From NCBI RefSeq assembly GCF_017654505.1, contig NC_054547.1, positions 21,321,975-21,385,974 on the forward strand: a stretch of DNA of 64,000 nt. The letters are read 5' to 3'. Shown here in pieces: positions 50,917-62,504 of the stretch. The notes under the pieces were generated by a model. That model was not told the origin of the DNA, made no database searches, and saw only the letters and a program-made list of their open reading frames with translations. Within the stretch, counting starts at the first letter, position 1. Each line of letters begins with the position of its first letter. The translations under genes were made by a program, and so were the position numbers. The DNA comes from Polyodon spathula. Its lineage: Eukaryota > Chordata > Actinopteri > Acipenseriformes > Polyodontidae.

Positions 50917-51190
50917 TGCATTGTTAATGTAATTTTAGGAAATGTGAAAACCCATGCATTAGTGGACACAGGGTGTGGTCAGACCTTAATTAGAACATCT
51001 CTCTTGGGTGGTGTGTTGTGGCAGCCACAAGGTCAGGTGGCTATCTCCTGTATCACGGCAACTTACCAAACAGTCAAAAATACTTATCGCTCGGTCCGAT
51101 AAAACTTCACCTGGTGGGGTGGAAAGGTTACCACATCCAGAAATTCTGGCTCAAGACTGGCCAAACTATAAAGAATTGGTGAAATTAATT
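50917..51190 (+). pseudogene. Gypsy aspartic protease remnant
   Basis: Shortly after the zinc knuckle, in a shifted frame, GNVKTHALVDTGCGQTLIRT contains the DTG triad of a retropepsin. A degraded strand region follows (VAISCITATYQTVKN). It is terminated by frameshifts. Confidence 0.65.
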
Positions 51191-51499
51191 TGACTGAACA
51201 CGTAAACGTGGCAGAAAAAGCTGAAAGAGAAATGATTGGTAATGTTTTTTCCTTTCAAACTGAAATGTTTTCTCCTCTGTTTCACCCAAGAAAAAGAAAC
51301 AGAGAGAAGGATGCAGAAATGGGAGGAAGAATTACCTGGGAGCCTGCTATAATGGTAACAAATGCCAGTCAAAGGGGGTCGGAACACAGTGTGACCGAGA
51401 GGGCGAGGTTACTGGGCCATCAAGGGCAGATGTTATTCCCGCCCCTCTCAATATTCCAGACATGTGGCACTTAAGTGCGGACATAGTGTGGGGCCAAAA

Positions 51500-52700
51500 T
51501 AACAACCTCCTCACTAGTGCACACTTGGGGACAGGTCTGGTCTATTAAAGGTAAGGATGTTGAAGTCACTGGGGCACTAGTATTTCCACATTTCATTATC
51601 AAGGGGCAATTACTGTATAGGGTAAACCTTGCGACAGGCACAGGACAACCTGTAACACAATTATTGGTTCCCCCGTCTTGTCGGAGTGAGATCATGAGGC
51701 TGGCGCATGATATCCCTTTTGCGGGGCACCTCAGAGCTGTCAAGACAAGGGAGTGAATATCGGCTCGATTTTATTGGGTAGGACTTCATAAAGATGTGTC
51801 GAAATATGTAGTTACATGCCCAGACTGCCAGCGAGTAGCGCCGGGTCGAGTGAGCCCCACCCCTTTGGTCCCACTGCCAATTATTTCCACTTTCTTTAAA
51901 TGCATTTCAACGAACATAGTCGGCCCTTTGCTACCTTGTGACTCTGGGTATACACATATATTAGTGGTGGTAGATTACGCAACACGATACCAAGAGGCAG
52001 TTCCATTGAAGTCCACTAGTGCCGCTACAATAGCCAGAAAATTACTGCAGATTATGGCTAGAGTAGGGATCCCCAAGGAGATTTTGACTGATCATGAAAC
52101 TAACTTCTTGTCCAACATGTTACAGCAAGTATACAAAATACTAAAAATAAGTCCCATCAGGATGTTTGTTAGGTAGATGTCTGTTTGGACGGATGGTTTG
52201 GTGGAAAGCTTTAATTAGACTTTGAAGTTGAGACGGTTTGTAAATCAGAAGCAAAAACATTGGGCATCACTTCTTCCCTACCTCCTTTTTGCAGTGAGAG
52301 GTGCCGCAGAATTCGACAGGGTTCTCCCCCTTCTAGCTCTTCTATGGCTGACAGCCTCACGGCATCCTCGATCTGTTGAGAGAGGGGTGTGAGGAGCACA
52401 AAGGCTTGTCCAAAATTGTAGTGCAGTATGTGCTCCTACTTAGAGATCGCCTAGATTTGGTCAGTCATTTGGCCCAAGACAATCTCGTCTCAGCACCGAC
52501 AACAGCAACATTACAACAAAAATGCATTAATTCAAACCTTTCGACCTGGAGACAAGGTAATGCTGCTGCTTCCCTCCTTAGAATCCAAACTAAGTGCTAA
52601 GTGGCACGGGCCACAGGCTTTTACATTAACCATGGCCCGGCGGCCCAGGGCCGGTAGAGATCACATTGTGGCCGGTAATTATGAAGCACCACAGGCCTGA
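51500..52700 (+). pseudogene. Gypsy integrase remnant, upstream of reverse transcriptase
   Basis: The N-terminal zinc finger is spread over RSEIMRLAHDIPFAGHLRAV (two His, frame 51517-51756) and YVVTCPDCQRVAPG (two Cys). The core, frame 51796-52176, has STNIVGPLLP, where the first catalytic Asp is Asn, then ILVVVDYATRYQEAVPLKS and KEILTDHETNFLS (second Asp). After a stop come WTDGLVESFN (Glu) and LLPYLLFAVREVPQNSTGF. The tail NALIQTFRPGDKVMLLLP and SAKWHGPQAF (GPxF-like module) lies near 52530-52620. No reverse transcriptase lies between protease and integrase. Confidence 0.8.
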
Positions 52701-54785
52701 ATGGACCGGTTACATTTAAGCAGTATATTATATATAGTGCACATGGCTTCCTTTTCATGAATCCAGGAAAATGGGCTAGCGTGCCAAAAAAACATAACTA
52801 CGAACTAATCCTAACTTTCCAACTGTATGTCATATTTGTTGTACAGTCAGGATTCGAGACTGCGTACCGAAGTGTTCTGTTGGTGGTACTCGTTCCCACG
52901 ACATGGCAAATCTTTTACAAATCGTGTTTTCTACAACTGAGTAATCAATAAGCCAAAAGGAAAGCACTGAAATCAATAAATCATAAAAAAGTAATTATGG
53001 AAAAAAATGGAGGAATATTTAGAGTGGAGGCTTCATTATGACAGTGAAAAAAGTAATGTTTTGCTTTGTTTGGCGTCAGTTTCCTAGACTTGCAGATAAA
53101 ACAGCAGCTTTATTTGTTGTGAATTCAACATTTCGTGGTAAGATGACCCGATGGATACCCAGATACGTGATCGAATTATCTAACTTTTTGATTTGGGATC
53201 CGATGTATTCAGGTCAAAAATGCCATTCACAATCTTTCCGGGACTCGTTGGTGTTACTCAGTAAGATTGGCGCTGACTTGGGAGAGGCTACACAAGTGAC
53301 AACACCCTGAGAATGATTGTTATTATTTTGTATTATGAATATTGTTTTAATAGTGTTAATTATTAGGATTTGGGGAGGAAATTTTGAATAGTTTCCTATT
53401 TGAATACACAGGGTGCAACATTTTTGTGTATTTGATTACCCAAACTCTGGTCCCTTATGCTCCCAAGAATAAAAGGAAAATGTTTGTGTACAAGCAGACA
53501 GCATAACAGTGTAAGCCGGTAAAGTTTAGTCGGGTTCACAAAGTGTACAAACAATGTCCAAGACAAAATTTCTTCGTTCAATACCCTACTTCCTAAGGCA
53601 CAAGTTTTTCCTTTTGTTTAGTGAACCCTAAAATATAGAACTCAATGAGCAGCAATGTCATAATGCGTACTCTTCCAATTAAACAACAGTAGCATAATAT
53701 TGTGCAAACCACCAAATAATAATTTTTGCTGTAGTGTATTCAGAATAAAATAACACCTATCATATAGCAACCTAAATATTCTACATCTGTTTAATTTTAA
53801 CAAATAATATTTATAAAATAATCTAATAGTGTAAATATTGTAAACATTAATGAGGAACTCATGCAGGGATCTGTTAACATTGACTAAAACAAGGCAATAA
53901 AACTGGCAACATTTTCAAATAGAATACAATTATTGTAGTATGTTGCAATTACAAGCATTGCATAATTAATTAGAGTCCTTATGTTTAATATGCAAATAAC
54001 TACAGGTTTAAGACTGACATAACACGTGTTAAGAGTCAGCATTAAAAAAAAAAAAAAAAGACTTGTTTGCTTATACTAGTAGATAATGTGTAAGGTTTTT
54101 TTTGTGTACTCAAATATGTAATATGCTATTTGAATAGATTATTTTTATTTCCGTGTAATCGTGTATTCGACTACACTGACCCATCCCTAATTAGGATTAT
54201 TATAATTCAGTTTTAGCGTTGCTGTGACCATATGGTAATAGCTTGGTTGCGGGTTTGCTTGTGGAAAAATGAGTATCATTTGTAAACATACATTTTCAGA
54301 TCTTGAATACAGTATTTTCATTTTCCGACAAGCATACAAATGTGTGCATGTTTTATGGCTGAAGTAGCATATATTGAAAGGCTTTATTTAGCCACTTTCT
54401 TTTGAGATTTGGGCTCTCTTTGTTTACCATACATAGTTAGAAACATACTGAAAATAAAAACCATCATGAAAAAATATATAAATATATTGGGCCAGATAAA
54501 ATTGCAGCAAGGCCAGTAAAAACACTAGCCCAATGGTCCAAGGGGCTAGTATGAAGTGATTCGGGCTATAGGAAAGGTGAATTGTGAAATTAAACAGCCG
54601 ATTGCTGCAATGAAAAATAAATTTACCATGTAAATTTATGAAAGCCCTGGCAGGCAAGGGAGGCTTTATTTATAGCCCCAGGCAATGTAGAGGATGATTT
54701 GGGCCCTGAGCTAAAGACCTCTAGCACAAAGTACATTTCGACAGAAGAAAACTTATTTCCTGATCCTGTATTTCCTACATACCCT
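52701..54785. other. about 2 kb of unassigned sequence between integrase and reverse transcriptase
   Basis: This is not recognisable as Gypsy coding sequence. It has the small ORF 53038-53310 (90 aa, no known motif) and AT-rich DNA. It may be an insertion into the element or host sequence joined by rearrangement. Confidence 0.5.
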
Positions 54786-54789
54786 ACAT

Positions 54790-55395
54790 GAGCTGTGTAT
54801 GTTAATTGAGGAATTCAACAATGTTTTTTCTGATGTGCCCGGTAGAACTAACCTTGTTCAATATAACACTGTCTCTCCCCCAGGTGTCATGGTGCGAGAG
54901 AGACCTTATCAGATCCCAGAAAGTCGATGAGGTAGCGTTCGCAAAGACGTATGGGAGATGCTCGAACTTGGGGTGATTGAGCCTTCCAGGAGCAAGTGGT
55001 GCAGTCCAATTGTGATAGTGGTCCAAAAGGACGGCACCAATCGCTTCCACGTTGATTTCCACAAGGTAAACGCTATTGCCCAGTTTGATGCATATCCCAT
55101 GCCACGGGCTGACGAGCTTCTAGGTAGACTGGGGATGGCAAGGATTATTTCCATTTTGGATCTAACGAAGTGATACTGGCAGATCCCTTTAACTCGTAGT
55201 TCTAGAGAGAAAAATGCATTTTCAACACCAGAGGGGCTGTTTCATTTCACAACCATGCCGTTTGGGCTACATGTCTGCCAACTGCCTTTCAGAGACTGAT
55301 GAACCAGGTTTTACATCCACATCGTGAATATGCGGCAGCTTATGTCGATGATATGGTTATTTACAGCTCCACCTGGCGAAAGCATTTGGCTAGGA
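54790..55395 (+). pseudogene. Gypsy reverse transcriptase remnant
   Basis: The sequence reads IEEFNNVFSDVPGRTNLVQ, SPPGVMVRERPYQIPES, then (after a stop, frame 54958-55173) MLELGVIEPSRSKWCSPIVI, FHVDFHKVNAIAQFDAYPMP and ISILDLTK. After a TGA it continues YWQIPLT, FSTPEGLFHFTTMPFGL, and in a shifted frame AAYVDDMVIYSSTWRKHL with the catalytic YVDD. It is a close relative of the fragment at 4753-5080. RNase H is missing because LTR sequence begins at about 55396. Confidence 0.8.
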
Positions 55396-55690
55396 CTGAG
55401 CTACGGTACCCGAACTCAATGACCTGAAAGGGAAAAGGCGTGGCATCCGTGGATTGGAGAAGAGGATGCATTCATTAACCAAGGGGCCATGAGCGAGGGT
55501 ATAAAATAGGGGCATAGCAATGCAATCTGTTCCTTTGTAAATGGTTAGAAAAACAACCTAAAAAGAGTCCCTACATTAAGAAGAATCTGTGAGTGTTCTG
55601 CTAGTCAATCTTGTAAACGTTGTTTGTTCGTTTCATCTGTTTTCAAGATTACTAGCATGATTACTAGCCGCAGGCCAGCATTAAACCCTG
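55396..55690 (+). repeat. Gypsy LTR fragment (copy C)
   Basis: It begins in mid-LTR with CGGTACCCGAACTCAATGACC, as in copy A near 1001, and includes GGTATAAAATAGGGGC. It continues to CTAGCCGCAGGCCAGCATTAAACCC, where Helitron sequence takes over. Both LTR ends are missing. Confidence 0.75.
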
Positions 55691-58376
55691 TTTCCTGTGC
55701 ATAATAAGTGTAAGTTCATCATACGCAAACAAATTCCACAGATCCCATGGAGCCAGTCGGTTTGTTCAATTCCTCTTAAGTCACACAAGGTGGATTCTGA
55801 TACACAGGTGGAAGCTGTAGCAAATCCCCTAGAGGTCAAGATGTTGATTTTTCCAAACCAGCCATCATCTGTGTTAGCAGTCTGGAAACTCTCACACAGA
55901 CAAAGATGGATGTACAATAAGGTGACATTGAAAATCATGGACATCTCATCAATAATGAGGAGGGTCACGTCTAGTATGGCGATGAAGACATTGCAGTACC
56001 TCATCAGAGAGGTTACGATACACTGGTGTTTTTTTATGCTCCACTGGAAGCATTAGTAGTCTGTGAATGGTCATCCCATTGATATTGTAAGTTGCAACTC
56101 CAGTGGGTGCTGTGATTGCCATTTCTTTTCCCAGGCTTTGTTTCACCCATGTTGTGACAGTTTAAATAAGAAAAGTCTTCCCTGTGCCTCCAGTGCCACT
56201 CACAAACACGCGGAGGATGGGGGCGTTTGTTTCAGTTTGTTGTTGCAAAGTTTTGGCAATGTGGTCAAACACTTTCTGCTGATCTTTATTAAGGCGCTTG
56301 AGCATGTCTTGTACATTTTGTAGAAGAGGTTGTGCTGGCACATCTCTGAATTCAGCCATTGTCTTTGCAGTCCATAGAGGAGCAAAGTGAACTTGATGTT
56401 CAGCTCCTTCTGTTTCAAGCTCATTGTCCTCTTGAGTCTATATTTCCTTTTGTTTTTGCTCTACTTATTGGGTTAACTCCTCATCAGCTGCAGCTATTTT
56501 TGTGTAATTGGTCATGATAGGCCATAGCTTTTTGGAGGCTATCCCTACAAGCATGGAAGGCTTCCAGATAGGAATGGAACCCTTCAGGAAGAAGGTCTGT
56601 TCTGTCTTTCCATGGCTTGAGAAGTAGGAGGATAGCATAAAAGTGGTTCTCTGGGTAGTCCTGTATACTTTAATGGTAGTGATTGATTAACCCTTTTCAG
56701 TCCTATGTTGGACCAGGTCCGACACTGCAATTTTCCCTTTCCCGTCCAATGTCGGACCATGTCAGACCTCATCAAAAAGACGTAAAGCACAGGTCTGTAG
56801 ATTTTTTCTCCGGAAAAAGTAGAGAAAACCATTCAATGGCCGAGTGAGGCCAATAGGAGCCAAATGAAACTGGAAAAAAAGGCGTATCTCATTGCTCCAT
56901 CCACTACAGAGGTATCACGGACATAACAAAGGAGGTAGCTGCTTCTGCATCCAGCACTCAAAGAATATCACAGACAGTTGCAGAGGTTTTTGGGAGATGC
57001 TATAGTAATAAAATAATGACTTGGGTCGCATTATTGAGGAGTTTGGTGATAAAACAAGTTACCAGGAGAGGATTTATCAGTATGCATGTCTATAAAGAGG
57101 TATGTGAAAAATACAGCAAACAAGGGGTGGGGCTTGGCTGGAGATACAGTACTGAGTGTCCTTTTGCAATTCAATGCGTTTTAAACCTGCTTTACTCTGA
57201 AAAAAACTCATTTAAACAGCGTGTGTAAAATAAACAGCGTGTGTGAAAATAAATTGGACCTGATGCGTCTGACAAGCACTGAATAAATGACTGCAAAGGG
57301 TAAAGTAGGGCGTGCTTCTCTTTTTGATGTATCCCAAGGGAAACATTTTAGGCTTCTCTGTCACCACATCATGCCATGCATTGAAATCATAGAAACTTAT
57401 GTCTTGCATTGCCTCCGGACTTTTTGGGTAGATGAGTCAATCCAGGAAAGAAAGTAGATGTCGGTTGAGTCAGGATTTTCTTTTGCTAGCATGTCAAAGT
57501 GTTCCTTGGATTTCAGCCGGTGGCTAGAAACCTTTGATATATCACTCCACTTGATGGTTGTCTGTGGATCTGTGTCATAGAGAGGTAAGCCTTGGAGATT
57601 GTCTGCTGCTTCAAGTGCACCACATTCTCTATTGGACAAGCTGCAGAGTGCAACATTTCACAGTCTGCTGGCCAGAGGTTTGAGTTGATGTCATTCATGA
57701 GGCCAAGTGCAAAACTCTTCTCAGGTTTTGTAATGTAGAGTATGAGGGCTGTAGGTTGCTCACCAATGAACTGAATATCCATATTGCCTTCCCAAGCTAG
57801 CAAAATGGTTGGATTGTAGTCATTGATTCTGACTTCTGCATTATTCCATGGTAGATCAGAGTCTGCCATGAGGTTTGAGTGCTTTCTGGCCAGCTATGGC
57901 TTCAGCCACATCTCGGATTACCACCACGGTTTGTTCTTTTCTGGGAAATCCAAAGCAACAAAGTATCACCACCTTGTTTTTGATTTTATTGGATCTTAGA
58001 CAGTACTTGTTGCATTTATATTGCTGTCATTTCAAGAGTACAGGTGCTATCAGGTCATTTGGAATCTGCTCTGACAGGATCTCGTGCGACAAGTTCATTG
58101 ATGGGCATGTTTGCAAACCCTGGTCCATTCACCTCCTTTATATATTGTCCCAGGTCAGTCCAGATCCTCTGTTAATCTGGCAAAGATTGGCCTGATGCTG
58201 CAGGTGAAAGTATATTGCTGATTCAGCCTAAATTGCGCGTGGCATGACTGAAGCCAAGCTTTGACAAATTCTGTTGGATTCAAATGGGGCATCTGTTCAT
58301 CATGCATTTCATGAAATCCATGAGTGTAGAAGTCTGGGAAACACAGTAGGTCAAGTTTTTTCCTCCTATCTTCCAA
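55691..58376 (-). pseudogene. Helitron Rep/Pif1-like helicase, broken
   Basis: From the right (N-terminal): LDLLCFPDFYTHGFHEMHDE, LNPTEFVKAWLQSCHAQF (Helitron_like_N type domain), then NGPGFANMPINELVARDP near 58100. The HUH nuclease box is not recognisable. Next comes a degraded middle (57397-57869: LTWEG-type words, LKSKEHFDML, IYFLSWIDS). The helicase begins LNKDQQKVFDHIAKTL and has FVSGTGGTGKTFLI (Walker A) at the left end of the frame 56162-56359. It continues [20 protein letters not shown] (55949-56146) and [10 protein letters not shown] (Walker B-like, 55681-56004). Many frameshifts. Confidence 0.78.
56691..57300. mobile_element. piggyBac-type MITE, complete
   Basis: Preceded by TTAA (56687-56690), it begins CCCTTTTCAGTCC and ends GACTGCAAAGGG followed by TAAA (57301), a one-base variant of TTAA. 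The 12-bp ends are inverted repeats (CCCTTTTCAGTC/GACTGCAAAGGG). At 610 bp with no transposase it is non-autonomous. It contains near-palindromic GTCCGACA/TGTCGGAC phrases near the left end. A second, left-truncated copy lies at 41925-42092. Confidence 0.75.
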
Positions 58377-58399
58377 AGCGTCATCATATGAAACATTTG

Positions 58400-59761
58400 G
58401 TAAAAAACAGTAGCGGTACCACTCAAGGGGACGCTCACCAGGGGATAGGCGGTCGCCACGCAGGCACCACTCCCCTTCCTAAAGTGACAGGTGGTCGCCA
58501 CTCAGGCACCACTCCCCTTCTCCATGCAGACGCAGATGTTCACCGTCACAGTCGCCTCAAAGGCGCCCAAGCTCGGCTGAATGGTGCATCGTGGAGCTGG
58601 CAGAGACTGTAACGGCTCAGCAGACCATGCTGGAGACCCTATTGAAATCTCAGGGCAGGCTGCACCCTACCAACGGGCAACCCCAGCCCCCACAATCTCG
58701 TTCCCCATCACCTCTGCCTAGACCCCCTAGCCCAGACGAGCTGTCTCAGACCCAGCCACCTCCATTGGGCAGGCCACAGTGGGAGGCTCCTTAACGCCCT
58801 TGCCACACGTGTCGCAGAGGGAAGAGTTCCGGGCCCTAATGCAGAGTGCAGCTGCAGCCATGGATGTTCCCTGGCCAGCAGAACAAGAGGGAAAGGGGAA
58901 CTGCTTCCGCCAACAGAAAGGGCATACACAGCATGCCCTCCCCCTATGCCAGGACTTCCTGGAATTGTTGTGCTCCTTCTGGAGCAACCCAGCGTCTGCA
59001 CTCTCAGCCTCAGAAGAGCAGAGTCTCTGCTTCTTACTGCAGGAGCCCAAGAAGCGGGCCTAGGCGTATTACCCACAATTGGGAACATGGTCATGGTTTT
59101 GGCGCAAGGTTCCACCTTCACCAAGGGGGATAAGGACCCAACCTGTCCGTCCATGCCTTGCAGAACGACAGATGCGATGCTCAAAAAAGCTTGAGCATCG
59201 GCAGCGCTGTTGGCCTGAGCAGCAAATGCCATGGCCATACTGGTGCTCTACCAGAATCAGTTGGCAGAGAGGCTGCAGAAGAGAGCTACACAAGCAGACA
59301 CGGGCGAGCTCCAAGCAGTGGCTAAGGCGATGACCAACATAATAAGGGAGTTAGGTCAGGCAACAGGGAGGTCGCTGGTGGCGATGGTGGCCACCCGCCG
59401 GCATTTGTGGCTGACACAAGCCAAGGTCGTGGAGACTGAGAAGGTGGCGCTACTGGGGCAGACTTTTGGGGCGACCATTGATGTGAGCCTTGAGAGATCC
59501 CACAAGGCCACGGAGGTCGCCTCCAAGTTTTTGCGCCTTCTGGCTTACCGTCAGTGCCCAAGGTGGCATGGGCAGCCTGTCGGGGTGAAAGGGTCTGAAC
59601 ATCGCCCTCCACTCCAGAATAGACAAGCAGGCAGAAGCAGAGGCAGGGCCAGCGGCAGGAGACCACCGCAGGCCAGGGGTAACCTGTTCTACGGCTGGAG
59701 ACCGTGGCCAGGGACTAAGAAAGACCTGCCCCCTCCCAAGCCCAAGGGAGACTGCCCCTGA
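58400..59761 (+). pseudogene. DIRS gag-like ORF, broken
   Basis: It begins with an Arg/Ser/Pro-rich segment (direct repeat of GGTCGCCACxCAGGCACCAC at 58450 and 58490). Then ELAETVTAQQTMLETLLKSQ (coiled-coil-like), a Pro-rich stretch, and REEFRALMQSAAAAMDVPWP in shifted frames. The last part is an open frame, 59231-59761 (176 aa): MAILVLYQNQLAERLQKRA, RSLVAMVATRRHLWLTQAK, GATIDVSLERSHKATEVAS, and a basic Arg/Gly/Pro-rich tail. The basic tail would suit nucleic-acid binding. Confidence 0.7.
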
Positions 59762-59920
59762 GGGGCCCCGGCTGCCACCAAACCCCCCCCACAACTGGAC
59801 TGACCAACTGCAATGACCCATGGCAAGGCTGCACCCTGGACACCTTGGTGCTATCGACAATGATGACAATGACACGGATACGCTTTACAATTCCGCATAA
59901 TTCCACCACCCTTCAAGGGT

Positions 59921-61200
59921 GTGCTCTCAACCACTGTCGAACCAATGCGAGTGATACTCCTTCAACAGGAGATTGCCAATCTTAAAAGGAAGAGCGCTGT
60001 ACGCTTGGTAAGCCCAAGCGATGCCCTCAGCGACTTTTACTCCAGGTACTTCCTGATGCCCAAAAGAGGTGGTGGTTTCAGACCAATAATGGACCTCAGG
60101 GTCATCAACTTGTTCCTCAAACAGAGGAAGTTCAACATATTGACAGCATAGCATATCACCCAGTCCATCCAACCGGGCAACTAGCTCGCACTGATCGACC
60201 TGTAAGACGCCTTCTTCCACGTCCCAATCCGTCCCGAGCACAGAAAATATCTGCGCTTTGCCTTTCAAGGCAATGCGTATGAATTCTGCGTGCTGCCTTT
60301 TAGCCTCTCGCTGGTGCCCCACACTTTTTCAAAGTGCATGGATGCAGCACTGGCTCCACTCAGGCTGCAGGGTATTCAGATCCTGAACTATCTGGATGAT
60401 TGGCTAGTTTGCGCGCAGTCAAAAGGATGAGCCGATCGCCTAACAGAAGCGAAGTGATCACTACAGGCGCCTCCAGCCTGGGCTGGGCAGTTGTCTGGGA
60501 TGGGAGAGGAATAAGAGGTCAGTGGAAGGGACATTGGCAGCAAGCGCACATAAATGAGCAAGTGCTGCAAGCAGTGAACCTGGCGTTATCTCATTTTCGC
60601 CAGCAGTTAGTGCACAAATATGTGCTGGTCCGGACGGACAATACCACAGTGGTAGCCTACATAAACCACCAAGGCAGCCTGCGCTCGCCAGACCTTCACC
60701 ACGTAGTGCACAGACGCCTGTCCTGGACGCACAGAAAATGGCATTCACAGGGCAGTTCACCTCCCAGTGTGGACAACAAGGCAGCAGACGTCCTGTCCAG
60801 AAGAGCTCCAGACAGCTAGGAGTGGAGGCTGCATCCTCAAGTGGTGAAGCAGTTTTGGAGAGGTTTCGACCGGCACGAGTCGACCTCATTGCCCCCTATG
60901 GTTCTACATGGAGAGAGACAGGGGACCCCTGGGAGTAGACGCACTAGCTCATCCCTGGCCACAGGGGCTACTGTATGCGTTCTCTCCGCTACCATTATTA
61001 CCTCTAACACAAGAGAGGATCATGGTGGAGAGAGCACAGGTTTTGCTGGTTGCACCCAGATGGCCGAGACGCCCCTGGTTTGCTCTCCTCTCTGACATGT
61101 TATCAGATCAGCCGTGGCAGTTCCTGCTGCGCAAGGACCTCCTGAGCCAAGTGGAGGGGCTATTATGGTACCCAAACCCAGCCCAGCTCCAACTCTGAGT
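59921..61200 (+). pseudogene. DIRS reverse transcriptase/RNase H, broken
   Basis: The frame 59921-60151 begins the reverse transcriptase: LVSPSDALSDFYSRYFLMPK, FRPIMDLRVINLFLKQRKFN. Then, past a TAG, LIDLxDAFFHVPI (palm Asp), FAFQGNAYEFCVLPF, and QILNYLDDWLVCAQSK with the YLDD box at about 60385. A deletion follows. The RNase H part is in frame 60400-60819 (VITTGASSLGWAVVWDG, QAVNLALSHFRQQLVHKYVL, TDNTTVVAYINHQGSLRS, SVDNKAADVLSR), with the DxxxAD end motif visible. The C-terminal tail 60908-61198 (PWQFLLRKDLLSQVEG) leads to the recombinase. Confidence 0.82.
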
Positions 61201-61299
61201 CTGGCCGTTGAACAGAGCCGTCTATTTAGACACGGTTTGTCAGATGCAGTAGTAGAGACACTACAGTCCGCTAGTGCTCCGAGCACTAGAGCCTAGTAC

Positions 61300-62210
61300 T
61301 CATATAAATGAAAAGTTTTCCAAGACTGGTGCCTTGCCGAAAGTCACGATCCTGTGACTTGCCCTATTGAGATGATATTAACCTTCTCACAACACTTGAT
61401 TGATGTAGGAAAATCAGCGTCCACTTTGAAGGTATACCTGGCAGCAGTGCCATGACAAAATTGGGGCACATTTCCTGGCAGTGAAATTTCTTAAAGGAGC
61501 TTGGAGGCTTCGTCCTCCTACGGAAAGTATGGTCCCCAAGTGGGATCTAGAACTGGTACTGTGGGCCCTTATGGGTCCCCCATTTGAGCCCATGGCATCA
61601 GCAGAACTGCGCCCTGTTTCATTGAAAGTGGCATTTTTAATAGCCATTATGTCTGCCAGACGAGAAAGTGAGCTTCATGCACTGTCCATCGATGACAGAT
61701 GTATGGCTTTTACTGGGACTGACTCGCGGATAACATTAAGACCAAATCCATCCTTTTTGCCAAAGGTGGTATCCTCATTTCATATTAACCAATCAGTGGT
61801 TTTGGAAACTTTCAGACCTCCCCCACATGAGTACGAGGAAGACCGTAGACGACACACGCTATGCCCAGTTCAGACTTTATTATTTGAATAGGACGGCGTC
61901 CTGAAGACAGTCCAACCAGCTGTTTGTCTGCTATGGGTCCCGCTCTAGAGGTCAGGCCCTATCGAAGCAACATCTAGCGCACTGGGTGACAGATGCGATA
62001 CACTTGGCGTATGAACAGACGGACTCCCCGTTACCAGGGGACATTACGGCCCATTCTACCAGGCAGACAACTTCGTGGGCTTTCCTTCAGGGTGCATCCT
62101 TACATGAGTTATGCAATGCTGTTACATGGACAGGTAGTCAGACATTTGTGCGTTTTTACCGCCTTGATGTGACAAACCGAACGAGACCCTCTCTGGGCTC
62201 TAGAGTTTAG
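61300..62210 (+). pseudogene. DIRS tyrosine recombinase, broken
   Basis: The sequence runs PIEMILTFSQHLIDVGKSAS TLKVYLAAVP (N-terminal, about 61350-61450). The frame 61481-61891 has ELRPVSLKVAFLIAIMSARR ESELHALSIDD, with the first catalytic Arg in SARRESEL, then FHINQSVVLETFRPPPHEYE and RRHTLCPVQTL. A stop follows. The C-terminal frame 61986-62210 has DITAHSTRQTTSWAFLQGAS and GSQTFVRFYRL, keeping HxxR and the presumed Tyr nucleophile. Most catalytic residues survive, but the gene is split into at least three frames. Confidence 0.82.
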
Positions 62211-62504
62211 GCGTCATGTGGGCTCTGTTGCTATCGCTGTGGGGCTGTACTGTCGGTAATCTGGAGCCACGAAAGCTTTGGTACAGCTTTCCCATTCGGT
62301 AATGGTTGTCATTCGAATTCAAAGGGAACGTTAGGTTATTACCATAACCCTGGTTCCCTAAAAAGAGAGTGACAACCATTACCCTTTGAGGTCGTGTCCC
62401 CAGCTGTTTTCGAAAGAAAATGGCGATGTGCTACTGTGAGGACGTCCCTCTTCAACAGGTGGTGGGAGGGACTTCCCCCTCACAGCAGGGCCCTGATAGG
62501 ACAG

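Larger units (their letters stand above)
55691..58400 (-). mobile_element. Helitron fragment, antisense
   Basis: Minus-strand remnants of a Rep-helicase protein, interrupted by a MITE at 56691-57300. Helitrons transpose by rolling-circle replication. The 5' TC and 3' CTRR termini with hairpin are not visible at either edge. The left edge meets an LTR fragment and the right edge a DIRS gag region. Confidence 0.75.

Noticed and set aside
53038..53310. 90-aa ORF between Gypsy integrase and reverse transcriptase
   Set aside because: No motif and no similarity I recognise; kept only as part of the unassigned segment.
61481..62210. Tyrosine recombinase as a possible phage integrase or integron gene
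   Set aside because: It sits downstream of a DIRS reverse transcriptase/RNase H between DIRS terminal repeats; the motifs are of the DIRS type.
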